Assembly (NCBI GenBank): GCA_029006755.1 | Contig: JAQXGO010000036.1 | Location: 1 to 53,109 of the forward strand | Length of the DNA stretch: 53,109 bases | Origin: Clostridia bacterium | Lineage (GTDB): Bacteria > Bacillota > Clostridia > UMGS1883 > UMGS1540 | Direction: 5' to 3' | Shown: positions 43,492 to 52,341 of the stretch, in pieces | How positions within the stretch are numbered: the first letter of the stretch is position 1 | Layout of the letters: every line of letters begins with the position of its first letter | Notes under the pieces: generated by a model | Databases searched by the model: none | Seen by the model: the letters and a program-made list of their open reading frames with translations, nothing else | What the model was told of the DNA's origin: nothing | Program-made: the position numbers and the translations under genes

Positions 43492-43524
43492 AGAAGGATC
43501 GGATTGTGAAAGGAGCACTGGAAA

Positions 43525-44586
43525 ATGGGCAGATGCAAGGCATTTCTGGAAAGAAAAAATGTAATCTTCTCAGCAAAGAGATATGGGATTGATGCATTGG
43601 GGGCAATGGCACAAGGCCTTTTCGCTTCACTCTTAATCGGAACAATATTGAGTACGTTAGGGGAGCAGGCAGGATTGCCTGTTTTCGTAGAGATTGCAAA
43701 GTACGCGCAGAGTGTTACCGGCGTTGCTATGGCGATTGCGATTGGATACGCTTTGCAGTGCCCGCCGTTGGTTTTGTTTTCCCTTGCGGCAGTTGGGCAG
43801 GCAGCCAATGTACTCGGCGGTGCCGGCGGCCCTCTGGCCGTATACATAGTGGCAACGATCAGTGCAGAAATTGGTAAGATAGTCAGTAAAGAAACGAAGA
43901 TAGATATATTGGTTACGCCTATTGTCACGATTGGCACAGGCGTTTTGCTATCCATGTGGGTGGCCGGATATATCGGGCAGGCGGCCAGTGCAGTAGGCGG
44001 TGCTATTATGTGGGCAACGGAGCTGCAACCTTTCTGGATGGGGATGTTCGTCTCTGTTATCGTGGGTATTGCACTTACCCTGCCGATTAGCAGCGCGGCT
44101 ATTTGCGCTGCGCTAAGCCTTACCGGTCTTGCAGGCGGGGCGGCGGTTGCAGGCTGCTGTGCACAGATGATCGGCTTTGCGGTCCTTAGCTATCGTGAAA
44201 ATCGGTTTGGCGGTTTTATCGCACAGGGATTGGGAACAAGCATGCTGCAGATGGGAAATATCGTAAAGAATATTAAAATATGGATTCCGGCCATATTGAC
44301 CTCGGCCATTACAGGGCCGATTGCAACTTGCGTTTTTGGTCTTAAAATGAATGGCGCGGCCGTCGCCAGCGGTATGGGTACATGTGGCATGGTTGGCCCG
44401 ATTGGCGTATATACCGGTTGGATTGCCGATATTGCAAATGGGCAGAAAACCGGCATCACCGCTATGGATTGGATTGGCCTTTTGTTCATTGCCATTGTTT
44501 TGCCGGCAGTATTGACATGGGTGTTTGGACTGATTTGCAGAAAGCTTGGCTGGATAAAAGAAAACGATTTAAAACTGGATTTATAA
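43525..44586 (+). CDS. PTS EIIC-like membrane protein (PfoR/PTS_EIIC_2 family)
   Basis: A 353-residue membrane protein with about nine or ten hydrophobic segments, rich in Gly/Ala (GVAMAIAIGYALQC, NVLGGAGGPLAVYIVATISAEIG, GMGTCGMVGPIGVYTGWIAD). It resembles EIIC-domain proteins of the PfoR type, which lack the EIIA/EIIB phosphotransfer parts. Their substrates are mostly unknown. No PTS partner is encoded nearby, so it may transport without PTS coupling. Its place just after the aspartate-family genes allows the guess that it moves an amino acid or related metabolite; that is untested. Confidence 0.75.
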   Translation: MGRCKAFLERKNVIFSAKRYGIDALGAMAQGLFASLLIGTILSTLGEQAGLPVFVEIAKYAQSVTGVAMAIAIGYALQCPPLVLFSLAAVGQAANVLGGAGGPLAVYIVATISAEIGKIVSKETKIDILVTPIVTIGTGVLLSMWVAGYIGQAASAVGGAIMWATELQPFWMGMFVSVIVGIALTLPISSAAICAALSLTGLAGGAAVAGCCAQMIGFAVLSYRENRFGGFIAQGLGTSMLQMGNIVKNIKIWIPAILTSAITGPIATCVFGLKMNGAAVASGMGTCGMVGPIGVYTGWIADIANGQKTGITAMDWIGLLFIAIVLPAVLTWVFGLICRKLGWIKENDLKLDL

Positions 44587-44587
44587 T

Positions 44588-45538
44588 ATGGATTTTCAGA
44601 ATTTTACGGCACTGGCACCCTTAGCGGGTGTCAGTGACCTTGCTTTTCGACGCATCTGCCGTGCTATGGGGGCGGATGTTGCCTATACGGAAATGGTAAG
44701 CGCAAAGGCGATGCAATATGGCGATAAAAAGACATTTGCGCTGATGCAGTTTGCCGAAGAACCAAGACCGCATGTGGTACAGCTATTCGGCCATGAGCCG
44801 GATGTGATGGCGGCGGCAGCAGCACGCGTAGGCGAGTTTGCTGATTGGATTGATATTAATATGGGTTGTCCGGCACCGAAAATCACCGGCAATGGAGAAG
44901 GATCTGCGCTTATGAAGTCACCGGTCTTAGCCGGAAAAATCGTAGAAGCGGCCGTCAGACATGCCGGTGTACCTGTCACCATTAAAATCCGCAAAGGTTG
45001 GGAGACAGAAACGGCGCCTTCTTTTGCTAAAGTGCTTGAAGAAAGCGGTGCGGCGGCAATTGCTGTGCATGGCAGGACGGCAATGGAGCAATATAGAGGG
45101 CAGGCGGATTGGGAAACAATTCAAAAGGTGAAGGCAAAGGTTTCGATTCCCGTGATAGGAAATGGGGATATTACGAAAGCGGCCGATGCGCTTCGCATGC
45201 AGAAGGAAACCGGGTGTGATGGCGTCATGATCGGGCGCGGTGCAATGGGAAATCCATTTATTTTTCGTGAAATTCAAGCATATAGAGTTGGAAAGAAAGC
45301 GGCGGCGCCTACGGTACAGGAACGGATTGAAACCTGTCTTTATCAGGTGCGCCGCATGATGGAATATAAAGGGGAACGCACAGCCGTTTTAGAGGCACGA
45401 TCTCATGCGGCATGGTATATAAAAGGGCTGCCGGGGGCATCGGCCGTCCGGGAGATGGTCAATCATGCCGTGTCCTATACGGCCTTATCAGAAATACTGT
45501 ATGCCTTTTTAGAAAGAATTGAGGAGGATGGCGTATGA
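44588..45538 (+). CDS. dusB: tRNA-dihydrouridine synthase (DusB family)
   Basis: An FMN enzyme that reduces uridine to dihydrouridine in tRNA. The 316 residues have APLAGVSDLAFRRICRAMG at the FMN-binding N-terminus, the catalytic cysteine in INMGCPAPKITGN, AVHGRTAMEQYRGQADW, and GVMIGRGAMGNPFIF. The helical C-terminus (about 240-316) is as in bacterial DusB. It overlaps the following SDR gene by ATGA and is one base from the EIIC-like gene, so coupled to both. Confidence 0.95.
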   Translation: MDFQNFTALAPLAGVSDLAFRRICRAMGADVAYTEMVSAKAMQYGDKKTFALMQFAEEPRPHVVQLFGHEPDVMAAAAARVGEFADWIDINMGCPAPKITGNGEGSALMKSPVLAGKIVEAAVRHAGVPVTIKIRKGWETETAPSFAKVLEESGAAAIAVHGRTAMEQYRGQADWETIQKVKAKVSIPVIGNGDITKAADALRMQKETGCDGVMIGRGAMGNPFIFREIQAYRVGKKAAAPTVQERIETCLYQVRRMMEYKGERTAVLEARSHAAWYIKGLPGASAVREMVNHAVSYTALSEILYAFLERIEEDGV

Positions 45539-46329
45539 AGGTTGCGGTAGTCAGCGGGGCATCCGGCGGCATAGGAAAAGAATCGGCAAAGAGGTTAGTG
45601 TCCAAAGGATATCGTGTATATGACTTGAGCCGAAGCGGTGAAGATGATGGACAAATTTTGCATATCTATGCAGATGTAACGCAGGAAGAGACGATAGAAA
45701 AGGCCTTTGCGCAAATTAAAGCCAGGGAGGGGAAAATAGACCTGTTGCTTTTATGTGCCGGATTCGGCATTTCCGGGGCGGCTGAGTTTACGGAAATAAC
45801 GGATGCAAAACGGCAGCTCGAAGTGAATTTTTTTGGGGTGCATCTCTGCACAAAATACGCACTGCCTCTTTTAAGAGAATCCAAAGGAAGAATTCTTGCA
45901 ATCAGTTCGGCGGCGGCTGTATTCCCGATTCCTTTCCAGTCTTTTTATTCTGCTTCTAAATCTGCAATCAATACATATATTCTGGCACTCCGCAATGAAG
46001 TGCGGCGGTTTGGCATTACCGCGGCGGTCATCATGCCCGGCGATGTGAAAACCGGGTTTACGGCCGCAAGACAGAAGGAAAAAGCCGGGGAAGATGTCTA
46101 TGGTGGATGCATAGGAACTTCTGTTGCCGTGATGGAAAAGGATGAGGAAAGCGGCATGAAGCCGGAAAATGTAGCCAAATATATTGTCCGCATTGCTGAA
46201 AAAAAACGTATACGTCCGTTATATACGGCCGGATTGATTTATAAAGTGTTTATAGGCATACAAAAAGTATTAGGAATGACAATCGTGAATGCCATTCTCG
46301 GCAAAATGTATATAAAGAATCCAAAGTAA
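45535..46329 (+). CDS. Short-chain dehydrogenase/reductase
   Basis: A 264-residue SDR with the Rossmann motif VSGASGGIGKESAKRL (about 5-20), LLCAGFG in place of NNAG, Ser in AISSAAAVFP and YSASKSAINTY (YxxxK). The C-terminal region with KPENVAKYIVRIAEKKR and a hydrophobic tail resembles YqjQ/DltE-like SDRs of lipid or wall chemistry. Substrate unknown. It is coupled to dusB by 4 bases and precedes mnmG by 15 bases. Confidence 0.88.
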   Translation: MKVAVVSGASGGIGKESAKRLVSKGYRVYDLSRSGEDDGQILHIYADVTQEETIEKAFAQIKAREGKIDLLLLCAGFGISGAAEFTEITDAKRQLEVNFFGVHLCTKYALPLLRESKGRILAISSAAAVFPIPFQSFYSASKSAINTYILALRNEVRRFGITAAVIMPGDVKTGFTAARQKEKAGEDVYGGCIGTSVAVMEKDEESGMKPENVAKYIVRIAEKKRIRPLYTAGLIYKVFIGIQKVLGMTIVNAILGKMYIKNPK

Positions 46330-46344
46330 AAGAGGAGAAGGATT

Positions 46345-48195
46345 TTGGTAGATGTAATTATTATCGGTGGCGGCCACGCCGGTTGCGAAGCGGCTGTTGC
46401 ATCGGCAAAAGTAGGTGCAAAGACGTTGCTTTTTTCTATGAGTTTAGACTTTTTGGCCTCCATGTCCTGCAACCCCAACATTGGCGGCAGTGCCAAGGGA
46501 CATTTGGTGCGGGAAATAGATGCGTTGGGCGGCGTTATGGGCAAGGCGGCAGATGCCACCTTCTTACAGTCGCGGTTACTCAATACCGGGAAAGGTCCGG
46601 CGGTGCATGCACTGCGCGCACAAACAGATAAGTGGGCGTACATGCGCGAGATGAAACGTAGGGTGGAGGAAACACCGAATCTCATGGTGCGGCAGGCTGA
46701 AATTGTAGAAATATTAGTGGAAAACGGTGCGGTTTGCGGCGTAAAGACGCACCTTGGTGCTGTTTTCAAGGCGAAAGCTGTGGTTGTCGCTACCGGGACA
46801 TATTTAAACGGAAGAATTATTACGGGCGATTATAGCCGCGCAGGAGGACCGGATGGCATGTTCCCCGCGGCAAAGCTCACAGAATCACTGACGAAAATCG
46901 GTGTCCCGCTGCGCCGGTTCAAGACTGGTACACCGCCGCGTATAGATAAGAGGAGCATTGACTTTTCCAAAATGGAGGAGCAAACCGGCGATGCAGAAAT
47001 CATGCCGTTTTCCGAAGAAACGGAAGGGGAGCTTGTCAATCGGGTCTCATGCTACCTTACCTATACGAATGAGGAAACGCACACGATTATCCGCAATAAT
47101 TTGCATCGTGCACCCATGTATAGCGGCGCGATTCAAGGTGTAGGGGCGCGGTATTGCCCGTCTATTGAAGATAAGGTGGTAAGGTTTGCAGAGAGAAAGC
47201 GGCATCAGCTTTTCATTGAACCAATGGGACTGGATACAGAGGAAATGTATGTTTCCGGGCTGTCTACCTCTTTGCCGGAGGATGTGCAGGAGGCAATGCT
47301 GCACACCATTCCCGGTCTTGAAAATGCAGTCATTATGCGTGCAGGCTATGCGATTGAGTATGATTGCTGCGATCCTTTGCAGCTGAGCCGTACGCTGGAA
47401 TGTAAGACCATAGAGGGACTTTACGGCGCCGGACAGTTTAACGGCACCTCCGGCTATGAGGAAGCAGCGGCGCAAGGGCTTGTGGCCGGTGCCAATGCAG
47501 CACTGAAAGTGTTAGGCCGTGAACCGTTAATCATAGGGCGTGACGAAGGCTATGTAGGCGTTTTGATTGATGATCTTGTGACAAAGGGCACCAATGAACC
47601 ATATCGCATGATGACCTCGCGGTCGGAATACCGGCTGCTTTTGCGGCAGGACAATGCAGATGAACGGCTGACCCCTAAAGGTTATGCGGCGGGATTGATT
47701 TCGGCGGCTCGCTATGAGAAATTCCTGCAAAAGCAAAAGCAGGTACGAGATGAAATTTATCGGCTCGAGAAAAACTCTCTGCCCCCGTCCGAACTGCTTA
47801 GAAGCATCATGAAGGCGAAGGATTGCGAACCGGTGACAACCGGCGTGCGCCTTGCAGATCTGATTCGTCGGCCGCAGCTGACCTATCAGGATTTAACACC
47901 GGTAGATACAGCACGCCCTGCCCTGCCGAAAGCAGTATGGCAAGAGGCGGAAATCCGCATAAAGTACGAAGGGTATATTCAACGACAAAAACGCGCAGTA
48001 GAACAGTTTCGACGGTTAGAAGAAAAGGCACTGCCCGCTGATATCGATTATATGCATATGGATGGACTTTGCATAGAGGCGCGGCAGAAGTTGCATGCAC
48101 AGAAACCTGAAAATATCGGACAGGCCTCGCGCATTTCCGGCGTGTCTCCGGCAGACATTAGTGTGCTGTTAGTTTGGCTGGAAAAGGAGAAATAG
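46345..48195 (+). CDS. mnmG: tRNA uridine-5-carboxymethylaminomethyl modification enzyme MnmG (GidA)
   Basis: With MnmE, this FAD protein adds the cmnm5 group to U34 of tRNAs. The 616-residue protein (family about 620-630) has the FAD motif [13 protein letters not shown] (about 4-16), [27 protein letters not shown], the second glycine motif [17 protein letters not shown] and the [13 protein letters not shown] segment. It starts with TTG at 46345, behind AGAGGAGAAGG. mnmE, its usual neighbour, is not upstream; instead dusB and an SDR are there. rsmG follows after one base. Confidence 0.96.
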   Translation: MVDVIIIGGGHAGCEAAVASAKVGAKTLLFSMSLDFLASMSCNPNIGGSAKGHLVREIDALGGVMGKAADATFLQSRLLNTGKGPAVHALRAQTDKWAYMREMKRRVEETPNLMVRQAEIVEILVENGAVCGVKTHLGAVFKAKAVVVATGTYLNGRIITGDYSRAGGPDGMFPAAKLTESLTKIGVPLRRFKTGTPPRIDKRSIDFSKMEEQTGDAEIMPFSEETEGELVNRVSCYLTYTNEETHTIIRNNLHRAPMYSGAIQGVGARYCPSIEDKVVRFAERKRHQLFIEPMGLDTEEMYVSGLSTSLPEDVQEAMLHTIPGLENAVIMRAGYAIEYDCCDPLQLSRTLECKTIEGLYGAGQFNGTSGYEEAAAQGLVAGANAALKVLGREPLIIGRDEGYVGVLIDDLVTKGTNEPYRMMTSRSEYRLLLRQDNADERLTPKGYAAGLISAARYEKFLQKQKQVRDEIYRLEKNSLPPSELLRSIMKAKDCEPVTTGVRLADLIRRPQLTYQDLTPVDTARPALPKAVWQEAEIRIKYEGYIQRQKRAVEQFRRLEEKALPADIDYMHMDGLCIEARQKLHAQKPENIGQASRISGVSPADISVLLVWLEKEK

Positions 48196-48196
48196 A

Positions 48197-48895
48197 ATGG
48201 AGGCATTGAAAAAAGGACTGAAGGACTTTTCCATCGAACCGGCGGGAAATCTCCTACAGCAATTTTGTACGTATGAGAAGATGTTGGCAGATTGGAATTC
48301 ACGCATGAATCTGACAGCCATTACAAGCCATAATGAGGTGATTTCCAAGCATTTTGTGGATTCTGTGGCGTGCCAGGGGCTGATTCCGACCAAAGCGCGG
48401 GTGGCTGATGTCGGGACAGGTGCAGGCTTCCCGGGCTTACCACTTGCTATGGTACGGCCGGACATTGCGGTTACATTGATGGATGCACTTGCAAAACGCA
48501 TTAGCTTTTTAGATGCAGTCATAAAAGAACTAAAAATAGAAAATGTAGACACGGTACACGTTCGTGCAGAGGATGCCGGGCAGGACAAAGCACATCGGGA
48601 ACAGTACGATGTGGTTTGTGCCCGAGCAGTAGCGAATCTTTCTGTTTTAAGTGAATACTGTTTGCCTTTGGTAAAGCCTGGCGGGGTTTTCTTGGCATTA
48701 AAGGGCAGGGAAGCGGCAGAAGAAGCTAAAAATGCAGAAAAGGCAATAAAAATATTAGGTGGAGCCGTTTTGGAGATTCGAGAGGTATTTTGGGAGAATT
48801 TGGAGCATCGCGTAGTGATTATACAGAAAAAACAACATACGCCGGCATTATATCCCCGAAAAGCAGGAAAACCGCAAAAATCTCCGCTTTCTTAA
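48197..48895 (+). CDS. rsmG: 16S rRNA (guanine527-N7)-methyltransferase RsmG (GidB)
   Basis: Methylates G527 of 16S rRNA; loss gives low-level streptomycin resistance in other bacteria. The 232 residues include NLTAITSHNEVISKHFVDS, the SAM motif VADVGTGAGFPGLPLAM (about 74-90), and VVCARAVANLSVLSEYCLPLVKPGG. It lies directly after mnmG, as in most Bacillota, and before noc, which has its own promoter. Confidence 0.95.
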   Translation: MEALKKGLKDFSIEPAGNLLQQFCTYEKMLADWNSRMNLTAITSHNEVISKHFVDSVACQGLIPTKARVADVGTGAGFPGLPLAMVRPDIAVTLMDALAKRISFLDAVIKELKIENVDTVHVRAEDAGQDKAHREQYDVVCARAVANLSVLSEYCLPLVKPGGVFLALKGREAAEEAKNAEKAIKILGGAVLEIREVFWENLEHRVVIIQKKQHTPALYPRKAGKPQKSPLS

Positions 48896-48920
48896 CAAGA
48901 AAACTGTCGGAAAAAACTTC

Positions 48921-48949
48921 TTTACACAACTGGGAAAATATGGTAATAT
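48921..48949 (+). promoter_or_regulatory. Promoter of noc
   Basis: TTTACA (48921-48926), 17-base spacer, TAATAT (48944-48949), in the 72-base gap between rsmG and noc. Confidence 0.5.
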
Positions 48950-48967
48950 TTTGCTGAGGTGATGCAT

Positions 48968-49783
48968 ATGTTAGCATTTAAACTACAAGACGAAAAAAGC
49001 AAAATATTTCAATTGCCTGTAGATTCTATTATTCCAAATCCGTACCAGCCGAGACAGACTTTTGACAGTATGGCCATTGAAGAACTGGCGGATTCTATTC
49101 GGGAATACGATGTAATTCAACCTATCACGGTTCGGCGCATTTCGAAAGGATTGTACGAGCTTGTAACAGGGGAACGTCGCCTTCGTGCTGTGAAGTCCTT
49201 GCGGCGCCCGACCATTCCTGCGATTATTATGGATATAAATGACAATGATAGCGCGGTAATTGCCTTGATTGAAAATTTGCAGAGGAAAGAGCTTGGTTTC
49301 TTTGAAGAGGCAGAAGGGTATTATCACCTGATTTATGACCATGGCATGACACAGGAAGAAATTGCAGCAAAAACAGGAAAAAAACAATCCACAGTGGCGA
49401 ATAAGCTACGAATTTTAAAGCTTAGCCCATATCTGAAAAAGATTGTATCTGAAAACCAGCTGACGGAACGGCATGCAAGAGCATTATTAAAGCTGCCGGA
49501 TGAGGAAACGCAGTGGAAAGCACTCATGAAAATTGTAGAAAAAAATATGAATGTGCGTGCAGCGGAGGAGTACATAGAGTCGCTTTTAACGGAGGATACA
49601 CCGGAGCTACCGGAACAGCCGGTAGCAACGCCAACCCTTCGCCGCAAAAAGAATGATTATCGAATCTTCTTGAATACCATAGATAAAGCGCTGGATATGG
49701 TTCGGCAGGCCGGTGTTAAAGCGAAAACCAAAAGTACGGAATATGCGGATTATTACGAATATACAATTCGAATTGATAAATAG
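48968..49783 (+). CDS. noc: Nucleoid occlusion protein Noc (ParB family)
   Basis: A DNA-binding CTPase-type ParB protein that keeps septa off the nucleoid. The 271 residues have the ParB domain with VDSIIPNPYQPRQTF and the CTP motif GERRLRAV (about 62-69), then the helix-turn-helix MTQEEIAAKTGKKQSTVANK (about 121-140) and LTERHARALLKLP, which is the Noc pattern (Spo0J usually has GHARAL). Position after rsmG is where noc normally lies. I start at ATG 48968, after AGGTGAT; GTG/ATG codons three or two codons upstream are possible. parA and parB proper do not follow. Confidence 0.9.
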   Translation: MLAFKLQDEKSKIFQLPVDSIIPNPYQPRQTFDSMAIEELADSIREYDVIQPITVRRISKGLYELVTGERRLRAVKSLRRPTIPAIIMDINDNDSAVIALIENLQRKELGFFEEAEGYYHLIYDHGMTQEEIAAKTGKKQSTVANKLRILKLSPYLKKIVSENQLTERHARALLKLPDEETQWKALMKIVEKNMNVRAAEEYIESLLTEDTPELPEQPVATPTLRRKKNDYRIFLNTIDKALDMVRQAGVKAKTKSTEYADYYEYTIRIDK

Positions 49784-49814
49784 AAGATGAAGGCTACAAA
49801 GCATATGTTGCATC

Positions 49815-50061
49815 TAAAAAGTAGACTTCTGCGTTCTTCGGCTAAGCGCATATAAAAATGGTAAAGGAGCCGTAGCAAAATGATGATTCAAAATCTTTTT
49901 GCTACGGCTCCTTTTGGGTCTGGAGAAAAATAGTGCAATTTGTTCATAGCATAAAGCATTTTTATTTTAAGAAATGCATTGTTTAGCAAATTTCCACCCT
50001 AACGTTTTGACTCTTATAAGGCTTATCCGCATATTCTCAAGAATAGTATGCTTTATGCGTT
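49815..50061 (+). repeat. Modular structured repeat, locus 4 (D-A-deleted B-C)
   Basis: Module D (about 49815-49864) is followed by module A (49866-49911; a 15-bp stem ending in CTTTTGG, a bidirectional terminator for noc and the aconitase gene). The flanks of module B (49920-49949) are joined directly, lacking the roughly 75-base structured core. Module C (about 49948-50061) is bounded by GCATAAAGCA and TGCTTTATGC; its right arm includes the aconitase stop codon. The order and orientation match locus 1 (B-C). Confidence 0.85.
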
Positions 50062-51978
50062 TTGTTTGGTATAGTTTAAAAGACCGCCGGCTAACAGAAT
50101 TTGACGCTGTCTGTCTGAAAGCACCAGGTTTGTAGCAAAGGCAGTACCGCGGGTTGTGTTCTTTACCATAATGGTTTCGCCGGAAAGAACAGCATTTGGT
50201 GCATCTTCAATCAGAAGCACATCCCCTTCAGAAATGGCATCATAGTCGGCAGCATCGGCAAAGGTGAGCGGCAAAATGCCGGAGTTTATTAGGTTTGCCA
50301 TGTGAATACGTGCAAAGCTTTTAGCGATAACGGCACGAATTCCTAAGTACAAGGGAACGAGCGCTGCGTGCTCACGGCTGGAACCCTGTCCGTAATTAGA
50401 ACCGCCTACAATAATCCCGCCGCCGTTTTCTTTTGCCCGTTTCGGGAAGTCGGGATCACAAGGTGCAAGGCAGAAGGAAGAAAGATGCGGAATATTAGAG
50501 CGAAATGGGAGCAAAGATGCGTTGGAAGGCATGATATGGTCCGTGGTAATATTGTCACCCACCTGAATTAATACCTTGCCCTCTACATCCCCTTCGAGTT
50601 TCTTATTTATCGGGAATTCCTTAATGTTCGGGCCACGAACAACTTCCACCGTTTCGCCCTCCGGTGCAGGCGCAACCACCATATTATCATGATTATAAAA
50701 GGCAGTAGGCATATCAACGGTCATGCGTTCGCCTAAAACAGCAGGATCAGTTAACACACCGGTAATTGCAGAAATAGCGGCCGTTTCCGGACTGACGATA
50801 TAAACTTGTGCGGATTTTGTGCCGCTGCGGCCTTCAAAGTTTCGGTTATTGGTACGAAGGGAAACGGCGTTTGATTTCGGTGCTTGTCCCATTCCAATGC
50901 AAGGACCGCATGCACATTCCAAAATACGGGCGCCGGCATCAATCATATCAGCAAGTGCGCCATTCTCTGCCAGCATATGGAGTACCTGCTTGGAACCGGG
51001 CCCGATCACAAGGCTTACATTGGGATGAACAGTTTTACCCTTTAAAATAGCGGCTGTTTTCATCATATCGGTATAAGAGGAGTTTGTGCAGCTGCCGATA
51101 AAGACCTGATCCACTGCAATTTCTCCGATTTCCTGTACGGATTTTACGTTATCCGGGCTGTGGGGCATCGCGGCAAGAGAACCAAGTGCAGAAAGGTTGA
51201 TGGTAATCTCTTCATCATACACAGCATCTGCATCCGGCATAAGCGGTGTAAAGTCTGCTTCACGTCCTTGCGCCTTTAAAAATGCGTGTGTAACTTCATC
51301 ACTGGGGAAAACAGAGGTGGTCGCGCCGAGCTCTGCTCCCATGTTTGTAATCGTGGCACGTTCCGGTACAGAGAGGGATGCAACGCCTTCACCGGCGTAT
51401 TCAATCACTTTACCAACACCGCCTTTTACTGTAAGAATGCGAAGAACTTCTAAGATGACGTCCTTGGCAGATACCCAGCCGGAAAGCTTGCCGGTCAGAT
51501 TCACGCGAACGACTTTAGGAATAGTTAAATAATAAGCGCCGCCGCCCATAGCAACTGCAACATCAAGACCGCCTGCACCAATGGCAAGCATACCGATGCC
51601 GCCGCCGGTGGGGGTGTGACTGTCAGACCCTAACAAGGTCATACCCGGTACGCCAAAGCGTTCCAAATGGACCTGATGGCAGATGCCGTTGCCGGGACGA
51701 GAGAAATACACGCCATGTGCGGCAGTAACCGTCTGAATATATTTATGGTCGTCTGCGTTCTCGAATCCGGCCTGAATTGTATTATGGTCAATGTAGGCTA
51801 CCGAGCGTTTGGTTTTTACTCTCGGAATCCCCATGGCCTCAAACTGCAGATAAGCCATGGTGCCGGTGGAATCCTGCGTTAAGGTTTGGTCAATGCGAAT
51901 AGAAATTTCTGACCCCGCTGTCATCTCGCCGGAAACAAGATGTGCTGCAATCAGCTTTTGTGTCAAATTTTGTCCCAT
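50053..51978 (-). CDS. acnA: Aconitate hydratase (Aquifex/LeuC-like short type)
   Basis: Isomerises citrate and isocitrate via a [4Fe-4S] cluster. The 641-residue protein is of the short aconitase type common in anaerobes (standard AcnA is about 890). Cluster cysteines lie in FIGSCTNSS and ECACGPCIGMG; the swivel domain has the catalytic serine in GSNYGQGSSREHAALVP. I start at ATG 51978, six bases after GGGAGGG, rather than seven codons upstream. The stop TAA (50053-50055) lies inside the arm of repeat module C. No citrate synthase or isocitrate dehydrogenase gene is in the window; homoaconitase is a less likely alternative. Confidence 0.95.
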   Translation of the reverse strand: MGQNLTQKLIAAHLVSGEMTAGSEISIRIDQTLTQDSTGTMAYLQFEAMGIPRVKTKRSVAYIDHNTIQAGFENADDHKYIQTVTAAHGVYFSRPGNGICHQVHLERFGVPGMTLLGSDSHTPTGGGIGMLAIGAGGLDVAVAMGGGAYYLTIPKVVRVNLTGKLSGWVSAKDVILEVLRILTVKGGVGKVIEYAGEGVASLSVPERATITNMGAELGATTSVFPSDEVTHAFLKAQGREADFTPLMPDADAVYDEEITINLSALGSLAAMPHSPDNVKSVQEIGEIAVDQVFIGSCTNSSYTDMMKTAAILKGKTVHPNVSLVIGPGSKQVLHMLAENGALADMIDAGARILECACGPCIGMGQAPKSNAVSLRTNNRNFEGRSGTKSAQVYIVSPETAAISAITGVLTDPAVLGERMTVDMPTAFYNHDNMVVAPAPEGETVEVVRGPNIKEFPINKKLEGDVEGKVLIQVGDNITTDHIMPSNASLLPFRSNIPHLSSFCLAPCDPDFPKRAKENGGGIIVGGSNYGQGSSREHAALVPLYLGIRAVIAKSFARIHMANLINSGILPLTFADAADYDAISEGDVLLIEDAPNAVLSGETIMVKNTTRGTAFATNLVLSDRQRQILLAGGLLNYTKQNA

Positions 51979-52027
51979 ATGTAACCCTCCCAAAAACATA
52001 ATAAAAATAGTATATCATAAATGGCAG

Positions 52028-52080
52028 AAAAAAACAAGAGGGGAGATGCAAAATATTCTCATTCTGCAATCCTCCCTCTT
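52028..52080 (-). terminator. Terminator of the DUF3787-like gene
   Basis: AAGAGGGAGGATTGCA pairs with TTGCATCTCCCCTCTT on the minus strand (one mismatch), followed by GTTTTTTTC, in front of the aconitase gene. Confidence 0.85.
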
Positions 52081-52087
52081 TGCAGGG

Positions 52088-52240
52088 TTAGAGCTTTAGC
52101 TCCTCGGACCATTCCCGGGCTTCCTGCACATTTTTCAGAGAAGGACGGGATGTCTGATCCTTTTTGTTCATTTTAGCTTTTTCCGCCAATGCCAAAGTGT
52201 CATACGGCTGCGGATTTTTCTGTTTATCCTGCAAAAGCAT
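52088..52240 (-). CDS. Small protein, DUF3787-like
   Basis: A 50-residue charged protein. It starts MLLQDKQKNPQPYDTLALAE and ends with PSLKNVQEAREWSEELKL, which resembles the C-terminal PSxxxVxxAKEWVDxN pattern of the small DUF3787 family of Clostridia. Function of that family is unknown. The start ATG 52240 follows AAGGGGG at short spacing. It has its own terminator and lies downstream of an inverted repeat at 52263-52313, so it appears to be a real monocistronic unit. It contains no cysteine or signal peptide. Confidence 0.6.
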   Translation of the reverse strand: MLLQDKQKNPQPYDTLALAEKAKMNKKDQTSRPSLKNVQEAREWSEELKL

Positions 52241-52262
52241 TGCCCCCTTCCGTGATAGGGTA

Positions 52263-52313
52263 AATTGACGAATTCGAAATGCGAATTTTTAGGAAAGCTC
52301 GGATTCGTCAATT
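52263..52313. repeat. Inverted repeat upstream of the DUF3787-like gene
   Basis: AATTGACGAATTCG (52263-52276) and CGGATTCGTCAATT (52300-52313) match in 13 of 14 positions. It could be an operator or leader hairpin for the small gene, or a relic terminator of the broken pyk. A promoter is not clear. Confidence 0.6.
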
Positions 52314-52341
52314 GATCATAGCGTATGCAAATGCAGAGGAA

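Noticed and set aside
48959-49783. Calling the ParB-family protein Spo0J/ParB.
   Set aside because: The TERHARAL motif and the position after rsmG favour Noc, and no parA (soj) is adjacent.
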